The notes: generated from the sequence alone by a model not told the origin. A stretch of 64,000 nt of DNA from Sycobia sp. Sy_11 (GCA_018907035.1 JACCIC010000120.1:534501-598500); one strand, 5' to 3'. Positions 12,616 to 25,410 are shown, counted from the first letter of the stretch. Made by a program: numbers and translations.

Positions 12616-12655
<40 letters not shown>
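12616..12655. repeat. (TA)n microsatellite
   Basis: Pure TA array of about 20 units. Confidence 0.95.
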
Positions 12656-12659
<4 letters not shown>

Positions 12660-12807
12660 CCATGTCCGATCGAGGGACGATCGATTTCGGCCAATCGAAA
12701 CTGAAAACGATTCCGCTATCCGGGACTTTTTTCTGTCGCTCTCCTTTGCTTTCGACCCTCTCAACGTGCCCCGGCTTTTCTCTCTCGTTCCTTCTTCTCC
12801 GCGCGTG

Positions 12808-12810
<3 letters not shown>

Positions 12811-12838
<28 letters not shown>
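12811..12838. repeat. (CA)n microsatellite
   Basis: Pure CA array of about 14 units. Confidence 0.95.
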
Positions 12839-13125
12839 GCGTCGGTAGTACGCTATTAATTAATTGGCGCGTGTTCTATCCAAATCGGGAAAGTCTCCTG
12901 GACGTCGACCGTTGGAGAATAGGGTAGTGGGATGGGGGGGGTTAGTTCGTTCGTGTTCGTTCGTTCCTCCAATTCGCCGGCCGTGTACGCATACGTTCCC
13001 TCGATAATCAGCTAATTATCTATAGTTTACGCTTTTGTTTTCTCTTTTATTGCGTCCATCGGGTGGCGCGGTCGGCGCTGATTGAATCAGTCGGGGATAC
13101 TTTGTTGCCGAATAGCTATCTCTCC

Positions 13126-13128
<3 letters not shown>

Positions 13129-13172
<44 letters not shown>

Positions 13173-13209
13173 GCGCACCAAATTGCTTGATTCTCCCTCA
13201 CTCTCTCCT

Positions 13210-13248
<39 letters not shown>

Positions 13249-13284
13249 CTTTCCCTATCTTTCTCGTTTTTTTTTTTTTTTTTT
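13129..13284. repeat. (TA)n, (TC)n and poly(T) cluster
   Basis: (TA)n at 13129-13169, (TC)n at 13213-13243 and an 18-base T run at 13267-13284 lie within 160 bases. Confidence 0.95.
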
Positions 13285-14131
13285 CTTCTTCATTACCGCG
13301 ATTTACCGTCCTCGTTAAAATCGTATACGTGCCATATATATGCACGCTTGTGCATATACATAGCTTTTGAATCGTGCGCCTCGTCGTTGCTTAAGCTTAA
13401 AAATTTTAATTTAATTAAAATCCGCGCGTGCGCCTTGCGTATTTTTATGAACATGCTTAATCGGCCCCATGGAATTAGCTGTTGCGTGAGATTTAAAGAT
13501 GGATTTTCTGCTCACGCAAATAAGCCCCTCCTTTCGCGCGATTTTCAACGGATCCCGATAATTGATCGCCGATTAATAAAAGAAAATCTAGGAGAAAATC
13601 GCTCTCTTCGTTTGCCGCGGCGCCCGTTATCGCGCATACATACACACACACGAATACATAAGTGCGAGTATAAAATGCGCCGACGCAGGCAACTCGGCGG
13701 TGGCGCCAAAAAGCCGCACTGAAGTCGCAAGCACGCGCTCCTCCCGATGCGGTAGCGATCTTAATCCAAGAACAGTGGCATTAACGCGGTGTCGGGGATT
13801 AGATTTCAGTTCCCTACGGTGGAGAGGGGGCGGGGGGAGCGGGCACGAAAATCCGCCCGCCATCCCGAGGAAACGGGAGGAAGTGCGCTCGCTCGCGCGG
13901 ACGGCAGGACGACGACGACGGGGGCGCGGAGGGGCGCGCGCGTAAGAGTATCCGTCGCGTGCTCGCGGCGCTCGGCGATGTCCATACATCAGGCTCCGGC
14001 GGCGCGGCTAATCTGATTCCCCCTAACAATGTGCACGCGCCGGAATCTTCTTACGAGCCCCGCGTTATTCATCTCTCTCGCCCAACCCCCCTCGCCCTGT
14101 CTAGCTTTTCGGGCTGATATGAAGTCTGCGT

Positions 14132-14133
<2 letters not shown>

Positions 14134-14165
<32 letters not shown>

Positions 14166-14236
14166 GGGAGGAGAGCGCGGAAAAGCTTTCGACTTTCTCG
14201 CACTCTATACGCCCACGTTTATTGTATAGATTTTGG

Positions 14237-14285
<49 letters not shown>
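14134..14285. repeat. (GA)n then (TA)n microsatellites
   Basis: (GA)n at 14134-14162 and (TA)n at 14239-14285, separated by about 76 bases of unique sequence. Confidence 0.95.
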
Positions 14286-14289
<4 letters not shown>

Positions 14290-14403
14290 AAATAGAAGGC
14301 CAATTCGTCGGGGTCTCCTGCCTGTGCCCGTCGTTAGTTGTCAAAGCCTGTTCTCGCCGTACTCTCCAGCTAATAATTGTGATTTATCCACCCATTTCCA
14401 CGT

Positions 14404-14503
<100 letters not shown>

Positions 14504-14519
14504 GCGAGCAGAAAGCTCT

Positions 14520-14900
14520 AGGTGGTTGCAGCAAAATGCATATAACATGTATCCAAAAAATATATAGTTATATAGATATATTTAATGTAAACTTCTCATG
14601 TAGACGTATTCCTATAGACATTTCACAATTTCTTGCTTCTGGCAGATCGCGTACCACACTTTATTCTTATATAAGAAGTATATTATAATTTCTTGCGGTA
14701 ATTAAATATCATGATAGTAATAAATTTACTATCCTAATTCGCAGACTAAAAATTGAAGGATTAATGTAAGATTTACACGTATGTAATCCTTAGTCAATTA
14801 GTAGTCTAAGAAAGACTAAAAGCTGCCAGTTACTTGAGCTAATCGAACTGCTCAATTCGTTAGAAACTGTCAATTGTTCCGGTTGATTCAATTTTTTTTA
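14520..14900. other. AT-rich quiet block
   Basis: Unique AT-rich DNA; nothing recognised. Confidence 0.6.
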
Positions 14901-15126
14901 CAATATGTCCAAATTGTGCGTACATGTCGACAAACACAACATTGCGACTCGAACTTTTTGATTTTCCAACCATTCGATCGGCTTGAGGTGTCTGTACGTT
15001 TCGATCCAGCTATCCCAAGGTTTCGAGCATATTAATTTTTTAACGAAATTTACCATAAGTATAAAAGGTTTTTCTGTTTCTCTTTTTTTATTAATTTCGA
15101 CTACAGAAGGACAGTTGGAGAGGGAA

Positions 15127-15128
<2 letters not shown>

Positions 15129-15178
<50 letters not shown>

Positions 15179-15346
15179 GCAATAATGCTAACGGTCTTTA
15201 AAAAGCCAAGCATGTAGATTAGATTGCATCCGTATAAGTGCGGTCGTAAAGAAGAATGAAAGAGACGCACTTTTACCTTCACATCTACAAGGTGCCCGTC
15301 TTCCATATCTCGACTGCCCCTGGAGCGGTGTCGTGTACTCTGCGAG

Positions 15347-15400
<54 letters not shown>
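15129..15400. repeat. (GA)n and (TC)n arrays in inverted orientation
   Basis: (GA)n at 15129-15175 and (TC)n at 15350-15400 are complementary. They enclose about 175 bases and could form a long hairpin in single strands or RNA. Confidence 0.95.
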
Positions 15401-15404
<4 letters not shown>

Positions 15405-15561
15405 CTGTCTCCCTTGAAAGAGGGCCTTTCATTAATAAACGACTCGTTTTCGGGACGAGGTGAATTAACCTGCTGGTGCGAGTCCCACCGTAGATAAGGT
15501 ACGCGCTCGAGGTTCTCTCTCTCTCCTATGTCTCTTTCTCTCTCCCTCTTCCTTCCTGCAG

Positions 15562-15678
15562 CCGCACGTCGAGACGGCTAGACAAATATTTATCGAGTCA
15601 GATGCTGAGGCTACGAGGGGGGTGGGGGGAAGGTGGATTCACATTCGTCAGCTGCCTCGTCGGGAGGCGATTTTCGAG
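15562..15678 (+). CDS. Weak exon candidate, 39 codons
   Basis: A good pyrimidine tract ending CTTCCTTCCTGCAG at 15561 opens a 117-base frame beginning PHVETARQIFIESDAEATR and closing at GAG|GTGAAC (15678/15679). The donor is poor because it lacks G at +5. The acceptor sits in a TC-rich area where such tracts arise by chance. The first 19 residues look protein-like; the middle, translated from a G-run, does not. It would be phase 0 at both ends. I treat it as a lead only. Confidence 0.12.
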
Positions 15679-15679
15679 G

Positions 15680-16200
15680 TGAACATATATGTATATATAT
15701 TATACACACATGCATATATATCCACATGGAAGTGTATTGAAGCAGGAAGGAGTGATGCAACGAGATCCGGACGTCGGACGTGCCCGCGCTCCTTACATAC
15801 ACGAGGCGACTACGACCTCTATATATACTTGCCTTTCTCACGCGTCGCGTCCGGTGCCTCGGATGTTTATTGGGGAAATTCGGCTTCGCGTAATTTTTAT
15901 CCTTTTCTTCTACTCTTCCTCGCGGACTGGCGCGCGGTCTCCACTACGTACGGATAACATTTGTCCCGCCGCTGCATTATCGCGGAGCCGGCCCAGCGAG
16001 CGAGCGCGCGCGCGCGCGCGCCTCCGCGGTGCGTTTACAGGCTGCGGCGACGAGATTCGAGGTACGTATATGCGCCGGAAGTGGGTAATACTTCCTCCCG
16101 CGCGCCCGACTCCCCGCCCACCGCGCCACCCCCGGCGCTTTGGTGCAGTCTTATCTGCGTCCCGTCGTGGGAACATTTGCTCAATGCGGAGAGCCGAAGT
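15680..16200. other. CpG-rich block
   Basis: GC-rich DNA with CGCGCG runs; the arginine/proline-rich frames here are not supported as genes. Confidence 0.5.
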
Positions 16201-16205
16201 AGAGT

Positions 16206-16208
<3 letters not shown>

Positions 16209-16243
<35 letters not shown>
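16209..16243. repeat. (TA)n microsatellite
   Basis: Pure TA array of about 17 units. A short (GC)n run lies upstream at 16008-16021. Confidence 0.95.
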
Positions 16244-16246
<3 letters not shown>

Positions 16247-16439
16247 CAAAATTAGTTCGCGTGGAAATTTCTCTGTACGGAAGCTGGTACTGTTTGCGAT
16301 GTGTAAACCGCGATGAGGTGTGTGTTTGTAAATATATAAATGTTAGGGGCGTAATAAATTTTCGTGAGTGCACATACTTCGGATTTTTTTTTGATATAAG
16401 AAAAAATTCGTACGGTCTTGCTTGGGAATTCTTTTAATT

Positions 16440-16830
16440 CGGTTTGCCAGAATAGAGTTTATAGGAGTTTCAGTCACGGTACAATTATATATATATATAG
16501 AAATTTTGCGTATATATCTTATGAGCAGCAAACTGCGTATAGCACTTGACTTCTAATCAGGACCGTCAATGCAGCAAGTCGCTCAAGAGAAATCTGAAAA
16601 ATCTTTTATCTCTAAATTATCTTAAATTATCCTTCACATAAAGCATTCAAAAAAAAGAAGAAAATATAGAATACGAATAAAAGCTAGAAATACAATTTTG
16701 ATCTTATGATTTATATAGAATTTAATGTACTACACGGCGATTAAACAAGATATCTCGATATCGCGGACTGTGCACAGCTGCACGTGTACCTCTGTTACTA
16801 CAGAGACGACGGATATGATGTTTGCTCTGC
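16440..16830. other. AT-rich quiet block
   Basis: Unique DNA; nothing recognised. Confidence 0.55.
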
Positions 16831-16836
16831 TGAGCG

Positions 16837-16838
<2 letters not shown>

Positions 16839-16872
<34 letters not shown>
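16839..16872. repeat. (TA)n microsatellite
   Basis: Pure TA array of about 17 units ending ACACATGC. A purine-rich GA stretch follows at 16,930-17,070. Confidence 0.95.
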
Positions 16873-16878
<6 letters not shown>

Positions 16879-17412
16879 GCACGCAGTTATTTAGTTGTGC
16901 CTATAAGTCGAATGGACCCACACGTAAGACATCGGGGGAGAAAATTAAGCGAGGGAGTGGTGAGAAAGAAGGAGGCGGCAATGGCGATGGGGTTAGGGGA
17001 AAAACACGTCAAGGTACGCTCGAGTACGAGAGAGACAGAGACAGAGGGAGAGCGAGAGAGAGAGAGCAGATATGTATACAGTAGAGGGATACAGGGCAGA
17101 ACGGTCGTTATCGGCCTGCGCGCAGGTTCATGCCAACCGACAGTTAAGACCGCTATGTCCGCTCTCCTAGGCTCCCGGCCAGCCGCAATAAATTCGTCCG
17201 CAAAATAAAGAGACCGAATGAGAGAGATAGCGAGAGCGAGAGGGAGAGAGTGTGTGGGGGTGATAGTAAAGGTGCGGTAGAGTGAGGGAACGTAAGAGAA
17301 AAACCGAGGGGGAGGGGGTGCGAAACACGGACGCGTAACGATCCAATCCGTTAACTGGAAGGTGTGCCGCCTTTTAACACTTCGGCTCATCTGTGTGTAC
17401 GTGCGCGCCGCG

Positions 17413-17437
17413 CGTGTGTGTGTGTGTGTGTGTGTGT
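17413..17437. repeat. (TG)n microsatellite
   Basis: Pure TG array of about 12 units next to a CGCGCG stretch. Confidence 0.9.
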
Positions 17438-17439
17438 TC

Positions 17440-18060
17440 ACTTCTAATAACGCAACGGGTGAGTTCAGCGTACTGCTAGTTTCGGAAAATTAGTCTCACG
17501 CGTTGGACGTAGATATACAGTGAGACGAATCTTGATGCTAGGGCGCGGCTCACGCCGCGGATATCGTTGCCATACAGGAGAAGCGACGGTTTTTCTCCCG
17601 ACTCTGTCACCACGCTGTAGTAAATATAGTGTTCGATCGCGTTTTCCAGGCAGTCCTGCGCACTGTCGGTTTCCGAGGTTCGTACGCTTCTTGGTCCTCA
17701 TCCCCGATGACCCCGGCATATATATGTAAGGAAAAAGAAAACACAAAATAAATAAAAAGTAAAAAAAGCAACGGAATGCAGAAAGAAATAAAGCCGAAAA
17801 CTTTGATACAAGACCCATAGCAGGGGAGGGAGAATGGCCGGAAAGAGAGAGTGAGATACACCGTGCGCCGATATCGACGAGAGACGAGCGCGCGTGCATT
17901 CGGGATGCGCTCCCGATGCTCGCGCCGGGGATGTCGAACGCTCGACTCCTCGATCGATTCATGAATATGCATCATCGGGCGCAGTTTGAAAGGAGGGCAA
18001 GATTTCTTGCTGGCGCGGACCGCGCTCGCGCATCGGCGCCGGCGACAAAAAATGCGCGCT
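17440..18060. other. Mixed unique DNA
   Basis: Moderately GC-rich, then A-rich around 17730-17830; no supported gene. Confidence 0.5.
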
Positions 18061-18065
18061 CGCGA

Positions 18066-18078
18066 CTATATATATATA

Positions 18079-18126
<48 letters not shown>

Positions 18127-18130
18127 ATAT
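18066..18130. repeat. (TA)n-(CA)n-(TA)n compound microsatellite
   Basis: A short TA run, then about 20 CA units (18080-18120), passing directly into TATATAATATACAC. Confidence 0.95.
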
Positions 18131-18640
18131 ACACATGTATATAGTTAAGTACAAGGTATAATCAGACCACTCACGCTCATCTCGCATATTTTTCCCATTA
18201 ATTGCGCGGAGGGCCTCGGCGGCCACGGCAAAAATGCCGATAGGCCGATCGCCATAGACGTCTCGTAACAGCACTCGTGCGTCGCGTCTCACGTTCGAAG
18301 GACTTTTCTCGGTCACTCCTCCGTTCCCGCGACCATGTTTCCGGACCATTGTACGGGCGCACGAGAACGAAGGAGATTCGCGATCACCTATGAAGATATT
18401 GAATTTTTGTGAAAATCGAACTATCGGGTTAATTCGGATATACGCGCTCGAGCGAGGGAGGGGGAAAGGCTTTTTTACACAGCGCGCAAGTTTGGATAAA
18501 TTTATGATCGCACCTTTCGTTCTTTTTCACGCTTTACGTCAGCCCCTACCATGCCATTCCTTCTATCATGCAATGCATAAACCACGAGCACTTATCAATG
18601 ATCTTATCGAAACATTTGGTCTTCCGGTGGTCAAGAGCGA
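18130..18640. other. Mixed unique DNA
   Basis: No supported gene, RNA or element seen. Confidence 0.5.
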
Positions 18641-18642
<2 letters not shown>

Positions 18643-18687
<45 letters not shown>

Positions 18688-18778
18688 CAGAGAAAGGGAA
18701 AGAGACTCAGACACTTGGCTGGTCTTGATTCAAAGGTGTGTAACCGGAGGGACCACGCCCCAATTAGGTTGAACGTTG

Positions 18779-18827
<49 letters not shown>
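18643..18827. repeat. (GA)n and (TC)n arrays in inverted orientation
   Basis: (GA)n at 18643-18688 and (TC)n at 18781-18827 are complementary and face each other across about 92 bases. This is the second such pair after 15129-15400. Confidence 0.95.
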
Positions 18828-18829
<2 letters not shown>

Positions 18830-18830
<1 letters not shown>

Positions 18831-20640
18831 GCTCTCATTGGTTTGCCTTTTCTTTTTCTCGCTCTTATTGCACCGTATACATACCGGGGCTCGAACTACT
18901 TTACGATGAGAATGTCCGCACCTGCGGTGACAACTTCGCACAACTTACGCCGCCTCCTCCTCGACCCCCCCCCCTCCCTCGAACCTTTGCATATATAGAA
19001 CGCGACGGTAGAGAGCGAAAGCGGGTGTTTTATGGCGACCAGATAGTCTAGCACGCATACGTCCGTATACATAGTGTGTGAAGAGAGAGGGAGACAGAGA
19101 GAGCGATCGGCGATATATATACATGGGACGAGAGCGAACGAGAGAAGGAGAGCACGATAAACAGAGAGAGAGAGAGAGCGCGAGAAAGAGGTAGAGAAAG
19201 ACGAAGAGAATGAAAAAGCCAGATAAGCCGGAAGAGAAGGAATGGGGAGGGGGGAAGACAAGTCTGCAGTGAGGTATCGCGTTTAACGGCACTCGCGCAG
19301 TCGGTTCCCCGCGGACCTCTCCGCATACGATGCGCTCCCGAAAGATTTTCCGTATATCGAATCGAGCAAATCTTTCTCTTTCTATATTTTTTCTCCCACT
19401 CTTTCCACCTTTCTCGTTTTCCTATCAATAGGAAATTTATGATTCCAGCCTTTAATATACATATACACATATATGCGAAGGACGCGTGATAAACGAGATG
19501 CCGATACAATGCGCGCCCGCTTATTGTATCTCCGGCCCTGCCTGGCATTTTATAAAAACCAGTATAACGATAAATAACGCTGAGAACTGCGGCGCGTGCG
19601 ATGAGTACGCGCGGTTTCTTCCCCCCCCCCCTCCCCCGCCGCCAAACGTTTTTGCGTTAATCTCGAATTTTCCGTACGTGTATAGTAATATACGCGGCTG
19701 CAAACCCAATTTTTGCATAAATATAAATCAAGATTAACGGGACCTGAGCGAGAGCGTTCTTACGACGATACTGCGGTTGTATTTTTTCGTTGGCGCTAAG
19801 GGAGGTTGGATTGCCAATGCTAGAGAAACAGATTGTCGCTGAACTAGAAGAATAGTCGAGCGCTACGAGCGGTATAGCGTAGCGACAATGAGTCCACGAT
19901 GACTGTCGATAATTTATCCTCGACTTCGCCCCAACGAACTTCACGTGCAGGTACGAATCAGTACCGGGAATTTTTCGACGTCTCGGCGATTCGAACGTCG
20001 CGCAATCCTCACCGTTGATCCCATCGGCGCAAACGAAAGGGGAGCGCAAAGTTCATCGGGGCCGTTCACTGCAGATCTCGAATCTTCAAATGATTTTGCT
20101 CCGCAACGAACGGGGGGGGGAGGGAAGGGGGGGCAGATTTGGATTTAAAAAATGTGAAGAAACGCGGTGCCCGGGGCCGCTTGGCTATTCGCGCGGATAA
20201 TCCGCTCGAGCGCGTCGCTAATCGAGCTCCGTCGCCCGGCGAACGTTCTACCGTGCAGAGATCGGCCCGGTGCACGATCTACGAGGCTGACGCCGGATTT
20301 ATCGATGATCTAAGAGGAGAAAATGACCGCGCGTCCGAGCATGCGTGAGCCCGTCTCCCTCGCTCGCTCCCGGCCACTCGCCAGCGAGCGAAGGATAAGC
20401 GCGCGTGACGCACGCCTCGCGCAAGTTGCCGGTGGTACAGTTGCGTGGTGCTGGCGGCATTTCGAGGTTCTCACGTCGCGTGTCGCGTGTGTGATTCGTA
20501 TTCTTTCCCCTTCCTCGCCCACCCCCCTCGCTCACTCGCTCGCTCTCTCTCTCTCTCTCTATTTCTCAGTCGGCCTCTTCGAGTTTTGTGTATCATTTTG
20601 CCTCCGCGGCTCGGTCGACGCGCGCGAGCTTCATTTGCAT
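18830..20640. other. Purine-rich then CpG-rich block
   Basis: Purine-rich at 19080-19260, then CpG-rich unique DNA with C and G runs (19620, 20112). Short open frames on both strands lack splice or promoter support. Confidence 0.5.
20112..20133 (+). other. G-quadruplex-like G runs
   Basis: G9, A, GGG, AA and G7 in succession satisfy a four-run pattern. Confidence 0.6.
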
Positions 20641-20689
20641 TGAAATGTTTTCTCGCTTTGAGGCCGAGCGTACGCGACGCTCGGTCCTA

Positions 20690-20697
<8 letters not shown>

Positions 20698-20741
<44 letters not shown>

Positions 20742-20747
20742 AATGTA

Positions 20748-20799
<52 letters not shown>

Positions 20800-20816
20800 A
20801 ATGTATGAATGTATGC
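20698..20816. repeat. Paired (TA)n arrays with duplicated flank
   Basis: (TA)n at 20706-20736 and 20751-20790 are each followed by a GTATGAATGTATGC-type sequence (about 20735-20750 and 20802-20816), suggesting duplication of an array plus its flank. Confidence 0.85.
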
Positions 20817-21114
20817 ACGTATATAATATACTTGACTCGCGCACCAGCCGCGACGTTCATATATATGCGCTGCAAAATATTGCCACAATAACTTAATGGT
20901 ACACTATGCCATTGTAGGAACTCGAGGTGAATTTACTATATATATATTTAAGCATTGCACCGTTGCGGAGTTCAGTTTGCCTTCCTGTCTCTCTCTCTCT
21001 CTCCCTCTGTCTCTGTCCCGGTCGCAGAGTGTACATCGTATGTTAGCCGCTTTATTCCGCGCCGTAAGGTGTGCAGCATAACCCAGATAAATATATACAT
21101 ACATATTCTAATGT

Positions 21115-21115
<1 letters not shown>

Positions 21116-21207
<92 letters not shown>

Positions 21208-21212
21208 TATAG
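21116..21212. repeat. (CA)n(TA)n compound microsatellite
   Basis: About 24 CA units pass directly into about 17 TA units at 21167, then ACATATATATAG. This is among the longest arrays in the window. Confidence 0.95.
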
Positions 21213-21336
21213 TCCCGAGAATGCGTATTTTATAAAGCGGCGATTCTACAGTTAGACGCGCGAGCCACCACATATACATCCGTAAATAACAAAATAATAT
21301 GCAAAACAATAATGGAAATACACACAACTTTTCTAT

Positions 21337-21360
21337 TATATATATATATATATATATATG
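21337..21360. repeat. (TA)n microsatellite
   Basis: TA array of about 12 units. Confidence 0.9.
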
Positions 21361-21369
21361 TACATATAG

Positions 21370-22480
21370 GTATATATGTGCATGTCGCGTCGTCGGTCGT
21401 CGCTGGCTCACGAAGCCCCGCGTGCGCACTCCGCGAAAATTCATTATTCACATCGTATACTATAGTACTAGGAATAATATAATGTAAAAGTGAGCGGCGA
21501 GTACGTAGTTAATAAAGCATCGCGACGTGCGTTATGCGAGATTGTGGCTGGTTGTGTGGCGGGATGGAGGTTGGAAGCGGTTATGTAGGACAGCTAGTAG
21601 CTAAGAACGAGGTTCGAAATTAATGCGGGCCACGAGTTGTTTACGTTCGGTTACGAGTCCGTAATCCATCGCGCATCATTGCACGATGGATTTTGTATTT
21701 CGGAGGGGGGAGGGAGAAAAAAAAGCCGAGAACACGCGGTAGAGAAGCTCGAGCTCTCGGGCCGTATCGGCGTTAATGTGAGCGTAAAATCGTACAGTTG
21801 TCTCTTCCTTTCGATGCGTCGTGGCCTCTTCGGCCGCCGTTGTTTCGGGAAAATATTCTGCATTCTACAATGCACGTGGTAAAAGCTTCGGGTCGAGTGA
21901 ATATGGGAATATAATGAAAAAAATCAGATCTATGAGATAAGAACAGTTATTCGAATAACAGTCAAAATGATTGGTTTAATGGGACGACGGTAGTATTTTG
22001 CTAATAGAGTCGTTGTCAGCCTAGCATTGTCCTGTATTCTCCTGTAATATAAGGTTATTCTATTTTCCAATTTTTACGCTATTCTCGACATTATATGCTT
22101 AGAAATTCATAAAAATCATAAAAAATCAAATATTTTAGAAAAATTACAATTTAATTTAAAATTAATTAAAATTTCAATTTACATTTTGATATCAATTTCT
22201 AATACGTAAAAAAAACCAAAGAACTCTATTTCTTAAAGAGAATTATATAAACTTTACGCAAATACTCTCGTATAAATCCATACGAATCTCAAATATGTGC
22301 CAATGCACCCTCTGTGCGACGGCTCTGCCCCGCCCTCTAACCTAGATTGCAGTTGTAATCGAAAAACAATAAAAAAAAGAACGTGTCGGCGGATGATCGT
22401 ATCGCGCGGAGGTTCCACGAGTTCCCGAATCTTATAGTCTACCTCTTCCGAAATCCCGACGATAGCAAAGACAAAAAGTC
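21370..22480. other. Unique DNA, AT-rich from about 21,890
   Basis: No gene recognised. The right part is AT-rich with short A and T runs. Confidence 0.55.
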
Positions 22481-22630
22481 AACAACGTGACGTTGTTAAA
22501 AAAATACGGAAGAAAGCAATTTCACATTATGCAAGAATTATATACAGATATCTTTCCGATGAGATATTCGAAGCACGGATTCCGCGCCGTTTTTTCCCTA
22601 AAACTCCTGCAATTCGATTTTGCACACTGT

Positions 22631-22633
<3 letters not shown>

Positions 22634-22717
<84 letters not shown>
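22634..22717. repeat. (TC)n(TA)n compound microsatellite
   Basis: About 23 TC units directly followed at 22681 by about 18 TA units. Confidence 0.95.
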
Positions 22718-22724
<7 letters not shown>

Positions 22725-22921
22725 TCGAACACCCGCGTGTCAGAGACTCGCGGGGAGGAACGATCCGCGCGCGCGGGCGCGTGAAGAAGCTCGCTCCGAT
22801 CTCCCCCGCTCGCCCCGGCCGTGTCTGCGGCAGCCTCTTTATTTCCTTCCCGCCCCCCGGGCGCCCGTTCGCGCTTTAATCGCATTCGGACGCAATGTTG
22901 CGGAAAATTTCATTTGAGCGC

Positions 22922-22946
22922 GAGGAGGAGGAGGAGGAGGAGGAGG
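22922..22946. repeat. (GAG)n trinucleotide repeat
   Basis: About eight GAG units followed by a G-rich stretch; it gives a false glutamate/glycine frame. Confidence 0.9.
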
Positions 22947-23267
22947 GTGGACGGGGGGGGGAGGATCTGGGCGGGTTAGGACGGGGTAGGGGGGAAAGCG
23001 TCCCGCTGCGCGAGACTTTGTCTCCGTGCGGGTGTACGGGCGACTGGCGTGAGACGCCGCACTATCCACCTATACACACATGCCTTTCCCTCGTAGCGAC
23101 CGTCACCGCCACCCCCTCGCCCACCTCCTCGCCCACCCCCTTGCAGGCACATTTGCATATCCATTCCGCGTTCGTGCGCGCTGCGTTCTCCCATTCTCTT
23201 CCTCTCTCGCTCGCGGTGGGATCGGAATTATTATGCGCTGCGCTCGACGTGAGCGCTGGAAAGGGAG

Positions 23268-23298
23268 AGGGGGTTTGGGGGAGGGGGTGTGGAACGGG
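23268..23298 (+). other. G-quadruplex-like G runs
   Basis: Four G runs of four to five bases with loops TTT, A and TGTGGAAC: the clearest discrete quadruplex pattern in the window. Confidence 0.65.
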
Positions 23299-23449
23299 GA
23301 GCCGAGGGTTCTTAATGCAGCGCGCGCGCTGCACTGCGCGCCGCGTGATTTTCTCCGGGGCGAAACAGAGGAATAGACAGATAGACGGAGAGATGTGGCT
23401 CTATTTATATAATCGGATACAAAGGCAAAATGTAATATTCGAATCTGCA

Positions 23450-24748
23450 GAAATGTAGAATCATTGATTAAATAAATTTTTGTTCAAACGTGAATTATCA
23501 AATATATAATTTCATACAAATATATCAAATAATTTGATAAAAGCCTGCAGACTTACATCTATTAGCCTTTGAAGAAATAGAAAAAAAGAGTCAGAGACAG
23601 GAAGTGAGAGAGATAGAAAGAGAGCGCGATAGAGATGAAGGAATAAATATTTCTATTAAAGCAATGGACACATGTTCCAAAATCTAACAGTCCGGCAAAA
23701 CTTACATATAAATATTATAAAGGTATTAAAGCAGAAACACAGAAACATAAATAAATGAAAAACTAGGAATACACATACGTATTAATTCCAAGGGAAAGAG
23801 GAAGAGGCAGATTCTCTGACATTTCTTGTAAGAAAATCTTTTATGTCTTAACACGCATGTTGCTCTCACATCTATAACTATATAATGCACGGAGAACATT
23901 CAAAAATCACAATGTAATTTTTTTTTGTGATCGATTCCGCAGCAAGTTTTTAAAGTTTTTCGTTGAAAATTCTGTTGAAATTGTACCTATCTAATTATCA
24001 AACTTATTTATCCGTAATCTAGCCGGATACTAAGAAATACACGTGGGTAAATATATAACTTTGGCATTCTTTACTCCTTTCATACATTTGTACGTTTTAT
24101 TTGAACATTTGTAGTGAAAATTTATTTTTTCATTACTCACGTCTTTCAATTCCGAGAATAATAATTGCTCTATAACACTTGAATTTGTAAACATTCACGC
24201 TGCGTGTACAAATAAATTGGCGGTACATTAAAACTTTTGCAAAAAAAAAACAATAATGTATAAATATTTGATCGGTATTTTCATAACAATGAAACGCAAT
24301 TAACGAGAAGGCAGATATTAATATCTAAGGTATTTTTAACGTTTCACTATTGGGCTTCGTTCGCGCAGGCCAGACCAGTTTTTATTTCAGACCGTCTGCG
24401 TATAATTGCGCAATTTAATCGTCGCTATACGTGTGCCGCGCGGCCATTCGAAAATTATTTAATTTCGACATAATACTTTACGCTCGAACACGCATAAACA
24501 TTCCGAAAATACAAATTCAATATTTGCGAATGAAATTTTAAGCATTTATACGGGCTATTGCGCAGAGTCGCGCGGAGCTTTAACGATACGCCGGCAGGGC
24601 TTAATTTATTCCCGGCAATTAAAATTACGCGCACTTACATATTATGGAATAAAATTCCTTCACATTCGGTACTTAAGCACTTCCTATACAAAGTCGTTTA
24701 TACTTGATCAACATGCATTTACGAGAGGTAAAATGTATATACGTATGC

Positions 24749-24750
<2 letters not shown>
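23450..24750. other. Longest AT-rich quiet block
   Basis: About 1.3 kb of AT-rich unique DNA with no microsatellite array and no recognised coding frame, element end or RNA gene. Confidence 0.6.

Positions 24751-24751
<1 letters not shown>

Positions 24752-24780
<29 letters not shown>
24752..24780. repeat. (TA)n microsatellite
   Basis: TA array of about 14 units marking the right edge of the quiet AT-rich block. Confidence 0.9.
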
Positions 24781-25070
24781 TGAGCCGTGCACGGAAAGCG
24801 TTCGTTTATTTTCATATTTCTAGGTATCTGTATATGGGAACAGTTTCGATCTTCGCGAAAAAATCCGAAATCGATTTCGGCTCACATTTTCGCGCGGATT
24901 TTATATAAGCGCGATACACAGAAAGAGAAAGAAATGGCCGAGTTGCGTCGTGCGGTGATAATACGCTCTAAAGCCATAATGCGCGCTCGTAAACACGTTT
25001 ATTTATATTCACATACGTATGCACGGATATTTGTATACGCATTTCGGATTTTCTACAAGATTCCCCGGTA

Positions 25071-25073
<3 letters not shown>

Positions 25074-25119
<46 letters not shown>

Positions 25120-25236
25120 CTAACGCTAGAAAATCCGGGCCGCTACCGCAGCGAGATTTCTCCGTGGATTTTATTGTGCTTGTTAACCGACCGATTTTAC
25201 GCCCCGACCTTTCCTCCTCCTCCTCCTCCTCCTCCT
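25074..25236. repeat. (TG)n and (TCC)n microsatellites
   Basis: (TG)n at 25074-25106 runs into CGCGCG. (TCC)n lies at 25212-25236. Confidence 0.9.
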
Positions 25237-25361
25237 TTCCCTTCGCATTTCGAGCCCGCCGTATACTCGATAGTCACGACCCACCTACCGATCCTCCTAC
25301 TCGATCGATCGGCCGCAACTGTATACAATCATCGCGCGATTCGGCGATCTTCTCGCGCGTC

Positions 25362-25410
25362 ATATATATATATATATATATATATACACGCACACACATA
25401 TATACACATA
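25362..25410. repeat. (TA)n with CA-rich flank
   Basis: About 12 TA units followed by an irregular CACGCACACACATATATACACATAC-like stretch. Confidence 0.9.

Larger units (their letters stand above)
22720..23450. other. CpG- and G-rich block
   Basis: Contains the (GAG)n repeat and the quadruplex-like stretch at 23268. Its frames are low-complexity. Confidence 0.5.
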
